From positions 1-64,000 of the forward strand of contig JAEUHI010000025.1 of assembly GCA_016795385.1 (NCBI GenBank): DNA of 64,000 bases, read 5' to 3'. The position numbers were made by a program, and so were the translations under genes. Source of the DNA: Verrucomicrobiales bacterium (lineage in GTDB: Bacteria; Verrucomicrobiota; Verrucomicrobiia; Verrucomicrobiales; DEV007). Position 1 is the first letter of the stretch. The number at the start of each line of letters is the position of its first letter. Shown here one piece after another: positions 1-8,864 of the stretch. The notes under the pieces were generated by a model. That model had not been told where the DNA came from, did not search any database, and saw only the letters and a list, made by a program, of their open reading frames with translations.

Positions 1-117
1 CAGCGCTTCACGGTGAGGACTTTGAAATTCATCCGTTGGCTTAGGAACTTCGTCTACCGCCCGACTTCCTGGGAAGCGGCTCTGGCCCGGCTACGCCAGG
101 TCTACGCGACTTTTTAG
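1..117 (+). CDS. C-terminal fragment of an unrecognised protein, cut by the left edge
   Basis: Reading frame 1 is open from the first base to a TAG at 115-117, giving 38 residues that end in ...LARLRQVYATF. The fragment is basic and aromatic-rich (several Arg, Trp and Tyr) and looks like the tail of a helical DNA-binding or transposase-type protein, but no family can be named from this length. The following 214 bases (118-331) hold no obvious gene, terminator or repeat. An open frame this short can occur by chance, so confidence is low. Confidence 0.3.
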   Translation, partial: QRFTVRTLKFIRWLRNFVYRPTSWEAALARLRQVYATF

Positions 118-331
118 GGCGGAGTTTTCCACACCGTTCACGGTCTTCCCGATGGTAACCATGGCCGAGATTCGGCCTAGACGCTCGTGATTTTCACACA
201 TCAATCCTCCCGCTCTACGGGGGGCTCGTTACGCCGCGTGAACGCTCGGGCGGAACGTGCGGATCTGAAAGAGGGGCATCACTTTCAGCCTAGGATAATG
301 ACGTGATGGCGCTGGATCGATTTGAGGAAGT

Positions 332-784
332 TTAGGATCGATCGCGAGGAGAGAGCAAAATGCATTTCAAACGGGCATTCCCACCGAGGCTCGTGGTGCG
401 AATGCCGGGATGGTTCTGGAAATGGCGGTGGATGAGTCGCCGCTGGTAAGAGTTCATCGGCGGGAGCTTCGCTGTGCGCCGGCTCTCCATGACTCGAACA
501 GCTGCTTCTTCCGCTTCCGCGATCATCCCGAGGTCCCGGGTCGCGAGAAACCCATCGACATCCACTCGCACCCAGGGGGCGTCAAGCAGGTGCCTTTGTA
601 CGATCCGGTTGAGGAGATGGGTGAGTTCCTCAAGTCGCTCTCCATTCCGCCCGATGAGCAGCGCTCCTTCATGCGAAGCGACATGCAGGGTGTGATAGTC
701 TGGGTCAGGAGTGATTTCGACGACGAAGCCAAGATACCCCAGCAAGGTGTCGAGAGTCTCCTGAGCCAGATCGAGAGGATCCAT
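332..784 (-). CDS. khpB: KhpB/Jag-type RNA-binding protein (KH + R3H domains), short form
   Basis: The 150-residue protein carries a KH-type segment at about residues 25-75, with the loop GALLIGRNGERL (equivalent of GxxG) followed by a helix. An R3H domain covers about 85-150, with the basic stretch SYQRRLIHRHFQ. In firmicutes KhpB/Jag is an RNA-binding regulator linked to cell elongation. Here it lacks the N-terminal Jag_N domain, which fits a minimal KH-R3H form. It lies 69 bp downstream of yidC, the conserved position for jag in the rpmH-rnpA-yidD-yidC cluster, and is probably transcribed from the rpmH promoter. The start is the ATG at 784. Confidence 0.88.
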   Translation of the reverse strand: MDPLDLAQETLDTLLGYLGFVVEITPDPDYHTLHVASHEGALLIGRNGERLEELTHLLNRIVQRHLLDAPWVRVDVDGFLATRDLGMIAEAEEAAVRVMESRRTAKLPPMNSYQRRLIHRHFQNHPGIRTTSLGGNARLKCILLSPRDRS

Positions 785-853
785 CGGTCGATCAAATGAA
801 ATCGACCGGAAAGATACCGAAAGCTCCCTCGAAGCGGAATCCGAAATCTCGAG

Positions 854-2767
854 TCAACGACGCTTCTTTTTCCCCTTGGTGTGACGGTCACCTTTTTCGC
901 CGGGCATCTTGGTCCGGCTGCCGGGCCCGGTGGGCATCACGCCTCCGGCGGCTTTGGCTTTCTGCGCCGCTTCCGCTTGCTCGGCCATGCGCTGCATGAA
1001 GCCCTTCTTCACCGGACCGGAACGTTTCACCAGCTCGGGCTCCGGAAGCTTGTTCATGATCCAGGTTTGGAAGATGGAGAAGGTGTTCGAGACAGTCCAG
1101 TAGAGAGCGAGGGCGGAGGCGAAGTTGTAACAGATGAAGAGGAAGATGAACGGCATGAACATGAAGATCATCTGCTGCGTCTTGTCGCCCGTCTTCGGAG
1201 TGATCGCAATTTGGATGAAGCTGGTGATGCCCATGAGTATGGGCAGAGGATTGACATCGATGCCGCCCATCACGGGGATCGTGAAAAGCGTGTCGGGCAT
1301 GGATAAATCCTTCACCCAGAGGAAGGATTCGTGCCTCAGCTCCACCGCGCTCCAGAGCATGCGGTAGAAGGCGAGGAAGACGGGCAGCTGGATGAACATC
1401 GGGAGACAGCCCCCCAGGGGATTGATCCCGTAGGTCTGGTAGAGCTTCATCGTCTCCTCGTTCATCTTCTGGGGATTGTCCGCGTATTTGTCGCGGATCT
1501 CCTTCATCATCGGCGTCAGTTTCGACATGCGCTTCATCGAGCGGGCCGACTTGGCATAGACGGGCCAGATGAGGAGCCGGATCAGCACGGTGATGAGGAT
1601 GATGGCGATGCCATAATCGCCGACCCAGCCCTTGATCTTGACGAGACCGATAATGAGCGCCGAAGCGATCGGCTTGATCGCCCAACCAAAGAGCCAACCG
1701 AAGATCGGGATCTCGTCGTAGTGCATGACGCGCTGACGGCGGTCGCCGAGGGCCTTGAGCCGCGCGTATTCCTTCGGCCCGAGGTAGATGCCATACTCGG
1801 CCTTGGCGGTGGCGCCGGGGGCGATCGTTTCCTTAGGCAAGCTCAAGGCAGCCTCCGAGGCGAACATGCGCTTTTTGCGCGACTCGGCCTCATTGCCCTC
1901 GACCGTCACGGGAAAGCGGCCGATCCAGACGCCACCCTCATAGGGCTCGGAAGGGCGCACGATGGTGGTGAAAAACTGGTCGTTCACCCCCGCCCAATGC
2001 ATCTGCTTCAGCAAAAACTGATCATGGGGCTTCTCGCTGCCCCCGAAAATCCCGAGCACTTTCCGGCCTCCAAAATGATCGACCGTCTTGTATTCAAAGT
2101 CGCCATCCTTGTCCATCCAGTAGCTGCCGATCTGCATCGACCACTCGTTGAGATGGAGCGGAGAGGCGCTACCCGCGTAGAGAAAACGACTACCCAGATC
2201 GAAAGGGGCCTGTCCGGTGTTCTGCGCCTCAAGCACCACGGAGATTTCGTAAGGATCACTCCCAGCCCCGGGGAGACGTATCATCTTGCGCCATTTTACT
2301 CCCTCGACCGAGGTGGTCTCGTAGATGACCTCGCTCTCGCTCTTCGCGACCACCGACCAGATCGCCGTGTCATATTGCTTTGGTCCGGGTGAGAGCGCCC
2401 CCACGGGATGAGACGCGGTTTCGTTGATGGCGATGAAATCCGCCTCGCCCAAATGACGGGGATGCTTTTTCATCTCGGCACGCTGGATGCCCGCGCCCCG
2501 GTTGGTAAGGTGGAGCTTTACGAAATCATTCTCCAACACGGCCGATTCGATCGTGGGCGCGCCTGGCGCGGGTGCCGAAACATCCGTCGTCGAAGCCGGA
2601 TCTCCCGGGTTGTTTTCTCCAGCCTTGGCAGGCTCGACCTTGGGAGCCTTTGCCGCCTCGGCGGCACGCTGGGCCGCGATCTTGGCCGCTTCCTTGGTAT
2701 TCCACCAGCCCCATCCAAAAAGAAGGGCGAGACAGACGAGAACCCCGATCCACGAGGTACGATCCAT
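854..2767 (-). CDS. yidC: membrane protein insertase YidC/Oxa1 family
   Basis: 637 residues. The frame is open further upstream, but the start chosen (MDRTSWIGVLVCLALLFGW) gives a typical YidC N-terminal membrane anchor and removes overlap with yidD. A charged Ala/Lys/Glu linker follows, then the large periplasmic beta domain (about residues 75-350). The conserved 60KD_IMP core is at about 370-600, with the segment LIRLLIWPVYAKSARSMKRM, the cytosolic hairpin with PLGGCLPMFIQLPVF, and the last helices near LALYWTVSNTFSIFQTWIMN. The C-terminal tail is Lys/Arg-rich (ends HTKGKKKRR), as in species where YidC contacts ribosomes. It inserts proteins into the inner membrane, alone or with SecYEG. 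yidD lies 22 bp upstream. Confidence 0.98.
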   Translation of the reverse strand: MDRTSWIGVLVCLALLFGWGWWNTKEAAKIAAQRAAEAAKAPKVEPAKAGENNPGDPASTTDVSAPAPGAPTIESAVLENDFVKLHLTNRGAGIQRAEMKKHPRHLGEADFIAINETASHPVGALSPGPKQYDTAIWSVVAKSESEVIYETTSVEGVKWRKMIRLPGAGSDPYEISVVLEAQNTGQAPFDLGSRFLYAGSASPLHLNEWSMQIGSYWMDKDGDFEYKTVDHFGGRKVLGIFGGSEKPHDQFLLKQMHWAGVNDQFFTTIVRPSEPYEGGVWIGRFPVTVEGNEAESRKKRMFASEAALSLPKETIAPGATAKAEYGIYLGPKEYARLKALGDRRQRVMHYDEIPIFGWLFGWAIKPIASALIIGLVKIKGWVGDYGIAIILITVLIRLLIWPVYAKSARSMKRMSKLTPMMKEIRDKYADNPQKMNEETMKLYQTYGINPLGGCLPMFIQLPVFLAFYRMLWSAVELRHESFLWVKDLSMPDTLFTIPVMGGIDVNPLPILMGITSFIQIAITPKTGDKTQQMIFMFMPFIFLFICYNFASALALYWTVSNTFSIFQTWIMNKLPEPELVKRSGPVKKGFMQRMAEQAEAAQKAKAAGGVMPTGPGSRTKMPGEKGDRHTKGKKKRR

Positions 2768-2789
2768 GTTTTTCACGGCAATGGGTTTT

Positions 2790-3128
2790 CTAGGGGTGAA
2801 TGTGTGAATGTGAGGAGTCGGCCGAGTGCCCCCCGGGGAGGTCGCATGGGCGGCGGCCTTTATAAGCCGCCTCGGGATGTTTCGCCACATATTCTTCCCA
2901 TCCGGGCGGAGGATCGTAGCCTTGCCCGCCCCACGGATTGCAGCGCAGGATCCGCTTGAATCCCTGCCAGGAGCCTTTCAGGGGACCGTTCACGTTGACG
3001 GCATCGATGAAATACTGTGAGCAGCTCGGGAAAAAACGGCAGCCACTGAAGGGGCCGCAGAGGAAATGCAACGGTGGCGAAATCACCACCTGATAGACAC
3101 GGACGAAGAAGACGAGGACGCGTTTCAT
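2790..3128 (-). CDS. yidD: membrane protein insertion efficiency factor YidD
   Basis: 112 residues from the ATG at 3128. The YidD core is clear: an amphipathic N-terminus (MKRVLVFFVRVYQVVISP), the motif CRFFPSCSQYFIDAV with conserved cysteines, and GFKRILRCNPWG. The start overlaps the rnpA stop by four bases (ATGA), so translation is probably coupled. An upstream in-frame Met at 3182 would extend into rnpA and is rejected. YidD is a small peripheral inner-membrane protein that helps YidC-dependent insertion. The C-terminal tail is His/Ser-rich and not conserved in the family. Confidence 0.96.
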   Translation of the reverse strand: MKRVLVFFVRVYQVVISPPLHFLCGPFSGCRFFPSCSQYFIDAVNVNGPLKGSWQGFKRILRCNPWGGQGYDPPPGWEEYVAKHPEAAYKGRRPCDLPGGHSADSSHSHIHP

Positions 3129-3490
3129 TCCGGCCGGCAATCGGGATCCGTGAGCGAAGTACGGTGCATGAGCCACTTCCATTCCTTCTCAAGTTGTTCA
3201 GAAGTGGCCTCGGCAGCGGCGCCGCGGGCGATCAGCACAACCCAATACGGACGGCGGATCCGGTGAGCGGTGCGCTGGACAATGGCTCTCAGGCGGCGGC
3301 GCACACGATTGCGGACAACGGCCCCTCCGAGACGCTTCGTCGTGATGAGTCCAAGGCGAAAAGGCTCGGAGAGAGAATCGTCGGAGAGGTATCCAAGCAC
3401 GAGGAACCGTCCCTGATAAGTCGACCCAGAGGTTCGAACTCGCTGGAAATCAGCGCGTCGGGTGATCCGCCTGGATCGGGGAAGTTTCAT
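3125..3490 (-). CDS. rnpA: ribonuclease P protein component
   Basis: 121 residues. The RNase P protein signature is visible: the N-terminal strand with ADFQRVRTSGSTYQGRFLVL, then RLGLITTKRLGGAVVRNRVRRR containing the RNR motif that contacts the RNA. It is the protein cofactor for 5' processing of tRNA precursors. The RNA partner (rnpB) is not in the window. It lies 60 bp downstream of rpmH and overlaps yidD by four bases, the standard arrangement. The reading is unambiguous. Confidence 0.97.
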   Translation of the reverse strand: MKLPRSRRITRRADFQRVRTSGSTYQGRFLVLGYLSDDSLSEPFRLGLITTKRLGGAVVRNRVRRRLRAIVQRTAHRIRRPYWVVLIARGAAAEATSEQLEKEWKWLMHRTSLTDPDCRPE

Positions 3491-3550
3491 GATCCCAGTA
3501 CCGGATGCTGATCCGGAGACAGGGAAACACCGGAACCTCGAAGGACCGGA

Positions 3551-3733
3551 TCACTTCCCGTGAAGCACCGTATGGCGCTTGTAGTGGATTTCGGCTCCCT
3601 TGGGAATGAGGCGCTTGCGGCCCTTCTGGCGACGGCGGCGAATGATGTCGCGACCGGCCTTGGTGGCCATGCGTGCACGGAAACCGTGTTGGTTCTTGCG
3701 GGTGCGCTTCGAGGGTTGGTAAGTCCGTTTCAT
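3551..3733 (-). CDS. rpmH: 50S ribosomal protein L34
   Basis: 60 residues, starting [20 protein letters not shown], the classic L34 N-terminus, followed by the [19 protein letters not shown] core. The C-terminus is about 15 residues longer than in E. coli ([15 protein letters not shown]). It leads the rpmH-rnpA-yidD-yidC-khpB operon. A sigma70-type promoter lies about 90 bp upstream. dnaA, which often neighbours rpmH, is not adjacent here: a sugar aminotransferase gene precedes it instead. Confidence 0.98.
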   Translation of the reverse strand: MKRTYQPSKRTRKNQHGFRARMATKAGRDIIRRRRQKGRKRLIPKGAEIHYKRHTVLHGK

Positions 3734-3824
3734 CTGTTCCGGTGAGTCAAGTGGCTGCCAAAAAGGCCCCCCACAGCGGTTTTACGTTGATTCCGCGCCT
3801 CATCAGGCGGCATGGAGGGCCGGG

Positions 3825-3852
3825 AAGATAAATCCCCGACCGGAAAAGTCAA
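3825..3852 (-). promoter_or_regulatory. sigma70-like promoter of the rpmH operon
   Basis: On the minus strand TTGACT (3847-3852) is followed after 16 bases by TATCTT (3825-3830), leaving about 85 bases of leader before the rpmH ATG at 3733. Both boxes are close to consensus and the position suits the constitutive ribosomal-protein operon. Assigned by eye only. Confidence 0.6.
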
Positions 3853-3891
3853 CGGGAGTTCTGGTAGAGTCTTCGCCACCTCCTTCCCGCT

Positions 3892-4980
3892 TCATCCCAA
3901 AATCGCAGCTGCGATCCGGTCTTGGTCCTCCGGCGTCACATAGGGGCTCATCGGCAGGCTCAGGCCGGTCGCCGCGACCCTCTCGGTCACCGGGAAGTCA
4001 CCCTCACGATAACCCAGGCCCGCAAAAACCGGTTGGAGATGGAGGGGCACGGCGTAATACGGCACCGAAGGAATGCAGGCGCTCGTCAGCTTGGCCTGGA
4101 GTGCGTCGCGGTCGGAAGAGAGGACAGTGTATTGCGCGTAGACGGAGGTATTGCCCTCTGCCACGAAAGGCAGGGTGACCCCGGCCCCTCCGAGACGAGC
4201 CGCGTAGCCATCCGCGACCGCTTGGCGCATCGCGATTTCTTCCTCGAAAAGCTCCATTTTCGCCAGAACAATGGCGGCCTGAAGGGTGTCAAGACGACCG
4301 TTGATACCCACGACAGGGTGGAAATGTTTCCGCTGCTGGCCGTGGATCCTGATCCAGCGGAATTTCTCGGCAAGTTCATCGTCGTCGGTGAACAGCGCAC
4401 CTCCATCCCCATAGCCGCCCAGCGGCTTTGAGGGAAAAAAGGAGGTACTGCCGACCAGCGAAAGCGCTCCCGACCGCTTCCCGTGGTGGGTCGCGCCGAA
4501 ACACTGCGCCGCGTCCTCGATGACGGGAAGGTTCCCGGAAGCCGCGGCAATACGGTTGATTGCCGTCATGTCCGCGGTCTGGCCGTAGATCCCTACCGGC
4601 ATGATCGCCTTGGTGCGTGGGGTGATCGCGGCTTCGAGCTTGGAGGGATCGAGGTTCCAGGTGTCGGGTTCGATGTCCACGAATACGGTGTTCGCACCCA
4701 GCAGGGCGACGACTTCCGCGGTGGAGATCCAGGTGTATGGAACTGTGACAACTTCATCGCCAGGACCGACGCCGAGTGCCATCAGTGCCATCAACAGGGA
4801 GTCCGTCCCGGAAGAAACGGCGATCGTGTGCCGGCAGCCGAGAAAGTCGCAGAGCCGGCTTTCGAGTTCAACGACCTCCGGCCCCAGAATGTACTGGCCG
4901 TGGTCGAGAACGGCGGCAATGCGCCGATCGAGCGATTCGCGGATGCGCTTCTGCTGACTTTTCAGATCGATGAATTCCAT
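3892..4980 (-). CDS. DegT/DnrJ/EryC1-family sugar aminotransferase, WbpE-like
   Basis: 362 residues from MEFIDLKSQQKRIRES. The fold-type I PLP aminotransferase features are all present: SSGTDSLLMALMAL near residue 57, the cofactor-contact motif VIEDAAQCFGA (about 153-163), the Schiff-base lysine at about 185 in SFFPSKPLGGYGDGGA, and the C-terminal VYAQYTV segment. The whole sequence closely follows Pseudomonas WbpE, which aminates C3 of a UDP-3-keto-N-acetyl sugar acid for O-antigen. Here it could serve surface polysaccharide or pilin glycan synthesis. No other sugar-nucleotide gene sits beside it. An upstream in-frame Met would add 30 basic residues absent from the family, so the later start is used. 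Confidence 0.9.
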   Translation of the reverse strand: MEFIDLKSQQKRIRESLDRRIAAVLDHGQYILGPEVVELESRLCDFLGCRHTIAVSSGTDSLLMALMALGVGPGDEVVTVPYTWISTAEVVALLGANTVFVDIEPDTWNLDPSKLEAAITPRTKAIMPVGIYGQTADMTAINRIAAASGNLPVIEDAAQCFGATHHGKRSGALSLVGSTSFFPSKPLGGYGDGGALFTDDDELAEKFRWIRIHGQQRKHFHPVVGINGRLDTLQAAIVLAKMELFEEEIAMRQAVADGYAARLGGAGVTLPFVAEGNTSVYAQYTVLSSDRDALQAKLTSACIPSVPYYAVPLHLQPVFAGLGYREGDFPVTERVAATGLSLPMSPYVTPEDQDRIAAAILG

Positions 4981-5076
4981 GGAGGGCGGGGGAAGTGAGG
5001 GGAGTCTACGCGGACGGACCGACCTCGCCAGCGAATTTCCCCGCTTCGCCAATGCGAAACAGCGAGCCAAGAGAGT

Positions 5077-6768
5077 TCATTCGAGCATCAAACCCTCTTC
5101 GAGCAGGGCGAGAAATTTCTCCCTCTGGGTTCCTTGCGCCGGATCGAGGTGGTCGCGCGCGGCATCGAAGAGGGGACGAAGCCGTTCATCCCAGGTGATG
5201 GGTTCGTTCTCAAGAGCACCCGCGCGGCCCGCCCATTGAAAGCGCTTCCAATCCAACATCCAAGCCGTTATTGCCGGAAAATATTTTCCCCGCAAAAGGT
5301 CGAGCACCGCAGCCCATGCGGAATTGGTCTCGCCGGGTAAAAAACACTCCGCCAGCCGCTCGACTCTTACAATCACCTCCCAGGCAGGCCAAGCCGATAC
5401 TTCCATCGCCAGAAGCGACTTCCATCCGGGATGGATCACGCCCACCTCGAGGTGCAGCTCGAGCTGCCAGGGAGAAATCAACTCCGCGTCGTATCCGGCA
5501 CTTTCGAACTGAGCCAGAGCGCGGTGCAGTTTTCCCAGAACCAGCAGCAGATCTTTGCTGGAGATCCCCTCCCGGGCGGCCATCAACGAAGGCAGGGGAA
5601 TGCCGTCTCCGGGATCCCCGATCAGCAGAGTCAGTTGTTCATCGCAGTAAACAGAGCGGATTCTCAAACAGTGATGATGAGCCTTGAGAAACGAATGGGA
5701 AAGCCGACGATTGAGGGGATCGATCAGGGAAAGGTCGAACCACCCCTCCGGCGGCAGAAGGTATCCCACACGAGGCGACGACGGAGTCGAAGCCGCCATC
5801 TCGATACGGTAGGCCGAGAAGACCGCCGGCTCGATTTTTCCAGCTACCGGCTTGGGCGGGTTCGGCGCCGCCTTCAAACGGGCCGGATCGGATTCCGCGG
5901 CCCTGGCGGCAAGGAGGCATCCAAGGGGACCGCGGGGAAAACCCTGCGGATCCATCGGCCCAACGCTCCCCTTCTCCCCCTTGGCCGAGTTTTCCTCTTC
6001 CGCCCGGAAGATAGCCGCGACTTCATCGAGACGCTCGATGAGCGAACGATCCTGCCCGATGTCGAACCTTTTGAAAAGCGTCCGAAAGGCCTTGTTCTCG
6101 TTAGGAGTTCCACGCAGCGGGCTCCCTTTTCGCCCTCCCTTCAGATAAGCGTGCAAAAGAGCGAAGCGCTCCGTCCAGAGTCGCGCGATCCGGTAATCAC
6201 TGAGAGGCACCTCTTCGCGGATCAGACAAAAGACCGGACAGAACGTGATCGAATGAATGATCCCATCCCGGGCATGGACGAGAAAATCGGATGGATCCAC
6301 GTTGGAGAGCACTCTCGGCACGGCCGCCATGATCTTGATCAAGGCAAGCCACTCCAGACAGAGACGCCAGGCGCTCGGCTCGGACAATGTCGGGGCTCTC
6401 GAAAGGTAACCAAGAAACGATTCCGCATCGGGTACGTGGGAAGCGAACGTCCATTCACGGGAATCTCCCCCTTCAAAATGTACCGCGGACCTTTGCGCGA
6501 CCGACTTCAATGAAGTCCATTGCCCGTATCGTTGTTTGACCGAATCGAGGTATCCGCGGGGTAAAGCCGCCTCGGTTTCCAAGCGAAAAGCCCAAGTCAA
6601 AACCGGCTCGGTCCCAATCCGCCCAAGACCGAATCCCCACCCTTCGGGCACATCAACACCAGTGCCCGGAGGGAACGGCAATTCCTCCAAGCAAACAAGG
6701 GTGGTCTCCGCAGTCTCCGGCATGGAACGCAAATGGCTCCAATATGCCTCAGAAATATGGAAAATCAC
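5077..6768 (-). CDS. hypothetical protein, possibly a degenerate two-lobed kinase-like fold
   Basis: 563 residues (or 548 from the Met at 6723). No family is recognised, and there is no signal peptide or clear membrane helix. Two places recall the catalytic-loop region of protein kinases without the key Asp: RVLSNVDPSDFLVHARDGII in the first half, and LGKLHRALAQFESAGYDAEL followed by ISPWQLELH in the second. A low-complexity Pro/Lys/Ala hinge (about 290-315) separates the halves. The kinase reading is speculative. The gene is 59 bp downstream of the pseudopilin gene, probably in the same transcript, so a pilus-related or regulatory job is possible. Confidence 0.6.
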   Translation of the reverse strand: MIFHISEAYWSHLRSMPETAETTLVCLEELPFPPGTGVDVPEGWGFGLGRIGTEPVLTWAFRLETEAALPRGYLDSVKQRYGQWTSLKSVAQRSAVHFEGGDSREWTFASHVPDAESFLGYLSRAPTLSEPSAWRLCLEWLALIKIMAAVPRVLSNVDPSDFLVHARDGIIHSITFCPVFCLIREEVPLSDYRIARLWTERFALLHAYLKGGRKGSPLRGTPNENKAFRTLFKRFDIGQDRSLIERLDEVAAIFRAEEENSAKGEKGSVGPMDPQGFPRGPLGCLLAARAAESDPARLKAAPNPPKPVAGKIEPAVFSAYRIEMAASTPSSPRVGYLLPPEGWFDLSLIDPLNRRLSHSFLKAHHHCLRIRSVYCDEQLTLLIGDPGDGIPLPSLMAAREGISSKDLLLVLGKLHRALAQFESAGYDAELISPWQLELHLEVGVIHPGWKSLLAMEVSAWPAWEVIVRVERLAECFLPGETNSAWAAVLDLLRGKYFPAITAWMLDWKRFQWAGRAGALENEPITWDERLRPLFDAARDHLDPAQGTQREKFLALLEEGLMLE

Positions 6769-6827
6769 CGAATATTACATTCCCGGGTGTTACCGAGACC
6801 GACTCCGGTATGAGAAACGATGGGCAA

Positions 6828-7403
6828 TCAAAGGCCCGACCAGTTGGTGATGTATTTGGCCTCATCCTCAGGATCGCTTGGATCAGCGTCAGTAATGGAC
6901 CAAAGGTCATAGGAAGGATTACGTGTCTCCCGATTTTGACCTTTCTTGAGATTCGGGGGCTGAGCCAGATACCTGACTGGATTGCCATAAGAATCGATCA
7001 CCATGTAATCACCCCCGATCACACTTGAGCGAGGCTCTTTCGCATTCCGATTTGAGAAATAGTCGAGTTTGGGCACATAGATCTTTTCCTTCTCATCCAC
7101 TTCACCGTTCAAATCGAAATCACCTGAGAGATGCTTGTAGAGTACGGTAGCACCCTCGATTCCGCTCTTATCCCGATCACCGCTGGATTCATTGAGCGGG
7201 TATATTCCATTTTCGACCTGATATCTAGACAGCCCCGCTTCTAGTTCAGCGATAAATGCTTCAACTTTTCCGCGATTGATCCGGCTCTGTATCCCCGGTA
7301 AAGCCGCAATTAGAATTCCCGCCAAGACGATCATGATCCCGACCACGACCATCAATTCCACCATGCTGAAAGCCCGGACGCGCCGGGAATAAATCGTCTT
7401 CAT
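6828..7403 (-). CDS. type IV pilin-like / GspG-like pseudopilin
   Basis: 191 residues. The class III signal sequence is clear: a short basic leader (MKTIYSRRVRA), processing between Ala and Phe, then FSMVELMVVVGIMIVLAGIL with Glu at mature position 5 and a hydrophobic helix. The soluble domain has the GspG-like ending DSYGNPVRYLAQ, and an acidic segment (DLNGEVDEKEK) that could bind calcium. It should be cleaved by a prepilin peptidase and assembled by the adjacent PilC and PilB-like proteins. No peptidase gene is in the window. A promoter lies immediately upstream and the transcript would have almost no leader. Confidence 0.9.
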   Translation of the reverse strand: MKTIYSRRVRAFSMVELMVVVGIMIVLAGILIAALPGIQSRINRGKVEAFIAELEAGLSRYQVENGIYPLNESSGDRDKSGIEGATVLYKHLSGDFDLNGEVDEKEKIYVPKLDYFSNRNAKEPRSSVIGGDYMVIDSYGNPVRYLAQPPNLKKGQNRETRNPSYDLWSITDADPSDPEDEAKYITNWSGL

Positions 7404-7411
7404 GCGCGTAG

Positions 7412-7439
7412 TTTATCTGACTCGGGCGCCCCAAGTCAA
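7412..7439 (-). promoter_or_regulatory. promoter of the pseudopilin gene, nearly leaderless
   Basis: On the minus strand TTGACT (7434-7439) is followed after 16 bases by GATAAA (7412-7417), only eight bases before the ATG at 7403. Transcription would begin within a few bases of the start codon. No Shine-Dalgarno sequence is visible. Assigned by eye. Confidence 0.45.
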
Positions 7440-7516
7440 TACATTGTAAATATTTTCGAGATCCCCCCCCTTGCCATCGATCAAAGATCCGACCGACGGC
7501 CCGGAGCAGCCTTGGA

Positions 7517-8785
7517 TCAACCCGCCTGGTTATTCATTTCCGTGATGATCGAAATCATCGGCATGAAGAGCGCAATGACGATCGTCCCCACGATCAACGC
7601 GAGGAAGACGATCATGATGGGCTCGATCATCGAGGTCATGGCATCGACGGCGTTGTCCACCTCGTCGTCATAGACGTCGGCGATCTTGAGGAGCATGTCC
7701 GGGAGCTGACCCGTTTCCTCACCCACATCGACCATGGAGATCACCATGGGCGGGAAGATCTTGCTCGCCTCCAGCGGCGCGACGACGGATTCCCCTTCGC
7801 GGACCGCTTCGTGGACCTTGTCGATCGCATTGGCAACGACCACGTTCCCCGAGGTATCGCGCGTGATGTTCAGGGCCTGGAGGATCGGCACACCACTGGT
7901 CACCAAGGTGCCAAGCGTGCGGGTGAAACGCGAGATCGAACTCTTCAGCTGCACGGGACCGAACACCGGCATCTTGAGGAGCATCCGGTCGATCGTGACA
8001 CGCCCGGCTTTCGTCATGCTGAAGGCCTTCCAGCTCGCATAAAGCACCGCGCCGATGATCAAGACAATGAGCCATTGATCCTGCACCCAGCGGCTGATCC
8101 CGATGACGACCTGGGTGATCGCCGGGAGCGGTTTGTCCCCCAGCATTTCAGCGAAGATTTTCTCAAATCGCGGCACGATCACCGCCATGAGGAAGACGAG
8201 AATACCCACCGCGATCACAATAACGATGATGGGATAAACCATCGCCGAGACGATCCGGTTTTTCAGCTTCTGGGCCTTTTCCTGGTACTCCGCGAGACGG
8301 ATGAGGACGAGTTCGAGAACCCCGCCGAGCTCACCGGCTTTCACCATGTTCACGTAGAGCTTGTCGAAAATCTTCGGATGTTGCCCGAGGCTTTCCGAAA
8401 AGGTCGATCCACCCGCGACAGCGTCTGCGAGGTGGTTGATGGTGCCGGCCATAACCCGGTTTTTCTCCTGCTTGCCCAACACGGAAAGACCGCGGAGCAA
8501 GGGAAGACCCGCGTCCACGAGGGTGGCCAGCTGCCGGGTGAAGATCATCAGCACCTTGCCTTTGACACGCCCGCCGACGCCCGTCTTTTTGTTGCCGGCC
8601 TGCGCCTTTTTCGCACGCTTTTTCGCGGCACTGGAGACGCCCCCTTTGCCGGCGGGAACGACTTGGGTTGGATAGAGGCCGCTCTTCCGGAGCTGGCTGA
8701 TCGCGTCCGCCTCGTCGTTCGCCTTGATGGACCCCGTCGTCTCCGTGCCCTTCGCATCCAAGGCGATGTATTCGAAGTTTGCCAT
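7517..8785 (-). CDS. pilC: type IV pilus / type II secretion inner-membrane platform protein PilC/GspF
   Basis: 422 residues with two T2SSF repeats. The first (about 78-200) begins IFTRQLATLVDAGLPLLRGL and carries VKAGELGGVLELVL; the second (about 285-405) begins RFTRTLGTLVTSGVPILQAL and carries VDVGEETGQLPDMLLKIA. Three membrane segments lie near 180-205, 240-255 and 395-415. The N-terminus (FEYIALDAKGTETTGSI) is the usual PilC cytoplasmic entry. It forms the platform that the PilB-type ATPase drives. It lies 79 bp downstream of one ATPase gene and 113 bp upstream of the pseudopilin gene. Confidence 0.97.
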   Translation of the reverse strand: MANFEYIALDAKGTETTGSIKANDEADAISQLRKSGLYPTQVVPAGKGGVSSAAKKRAKKAQAGNKKTGVGGRVKGKVLMIFTRQLATLVDAGLPLLRGLSVLGKQEKNRVMAGTINHLADAVAGGSTFSESLGQHPKIFDKLYVNMVKAGELGGVLELVLIRLAEYQEKAQKLKNRIVSAMVYPIIVIVIAVGILVFLMAVIVPRFEKIFAEMLGDKPLPAITQVVIGISRWVQDQWLIVLIIGAVLYASWKAFSMTKAGRVTIDRMLLKMPVFGPVQLKSSISRFTRTLGTLVTSGVPILQALNITRDTSGNVVVANAIDKVHEAVREGESVVAPLEASKIFPPMVISMVDVGEETGQLPDMLLKIADVYDDEVDNAVDAMTSMIEPIMIVFLALIVGTIVIALFMPMISIITEMNNQAG

Positions 8786-8864
8786 ATTCGCTGATTCTGT
8801 CTTTTGGTTCTGAGATTAGCTTTCCAAGGACCGCTCTGTCGATGGAAAAATAAGGGAGTTTCGG

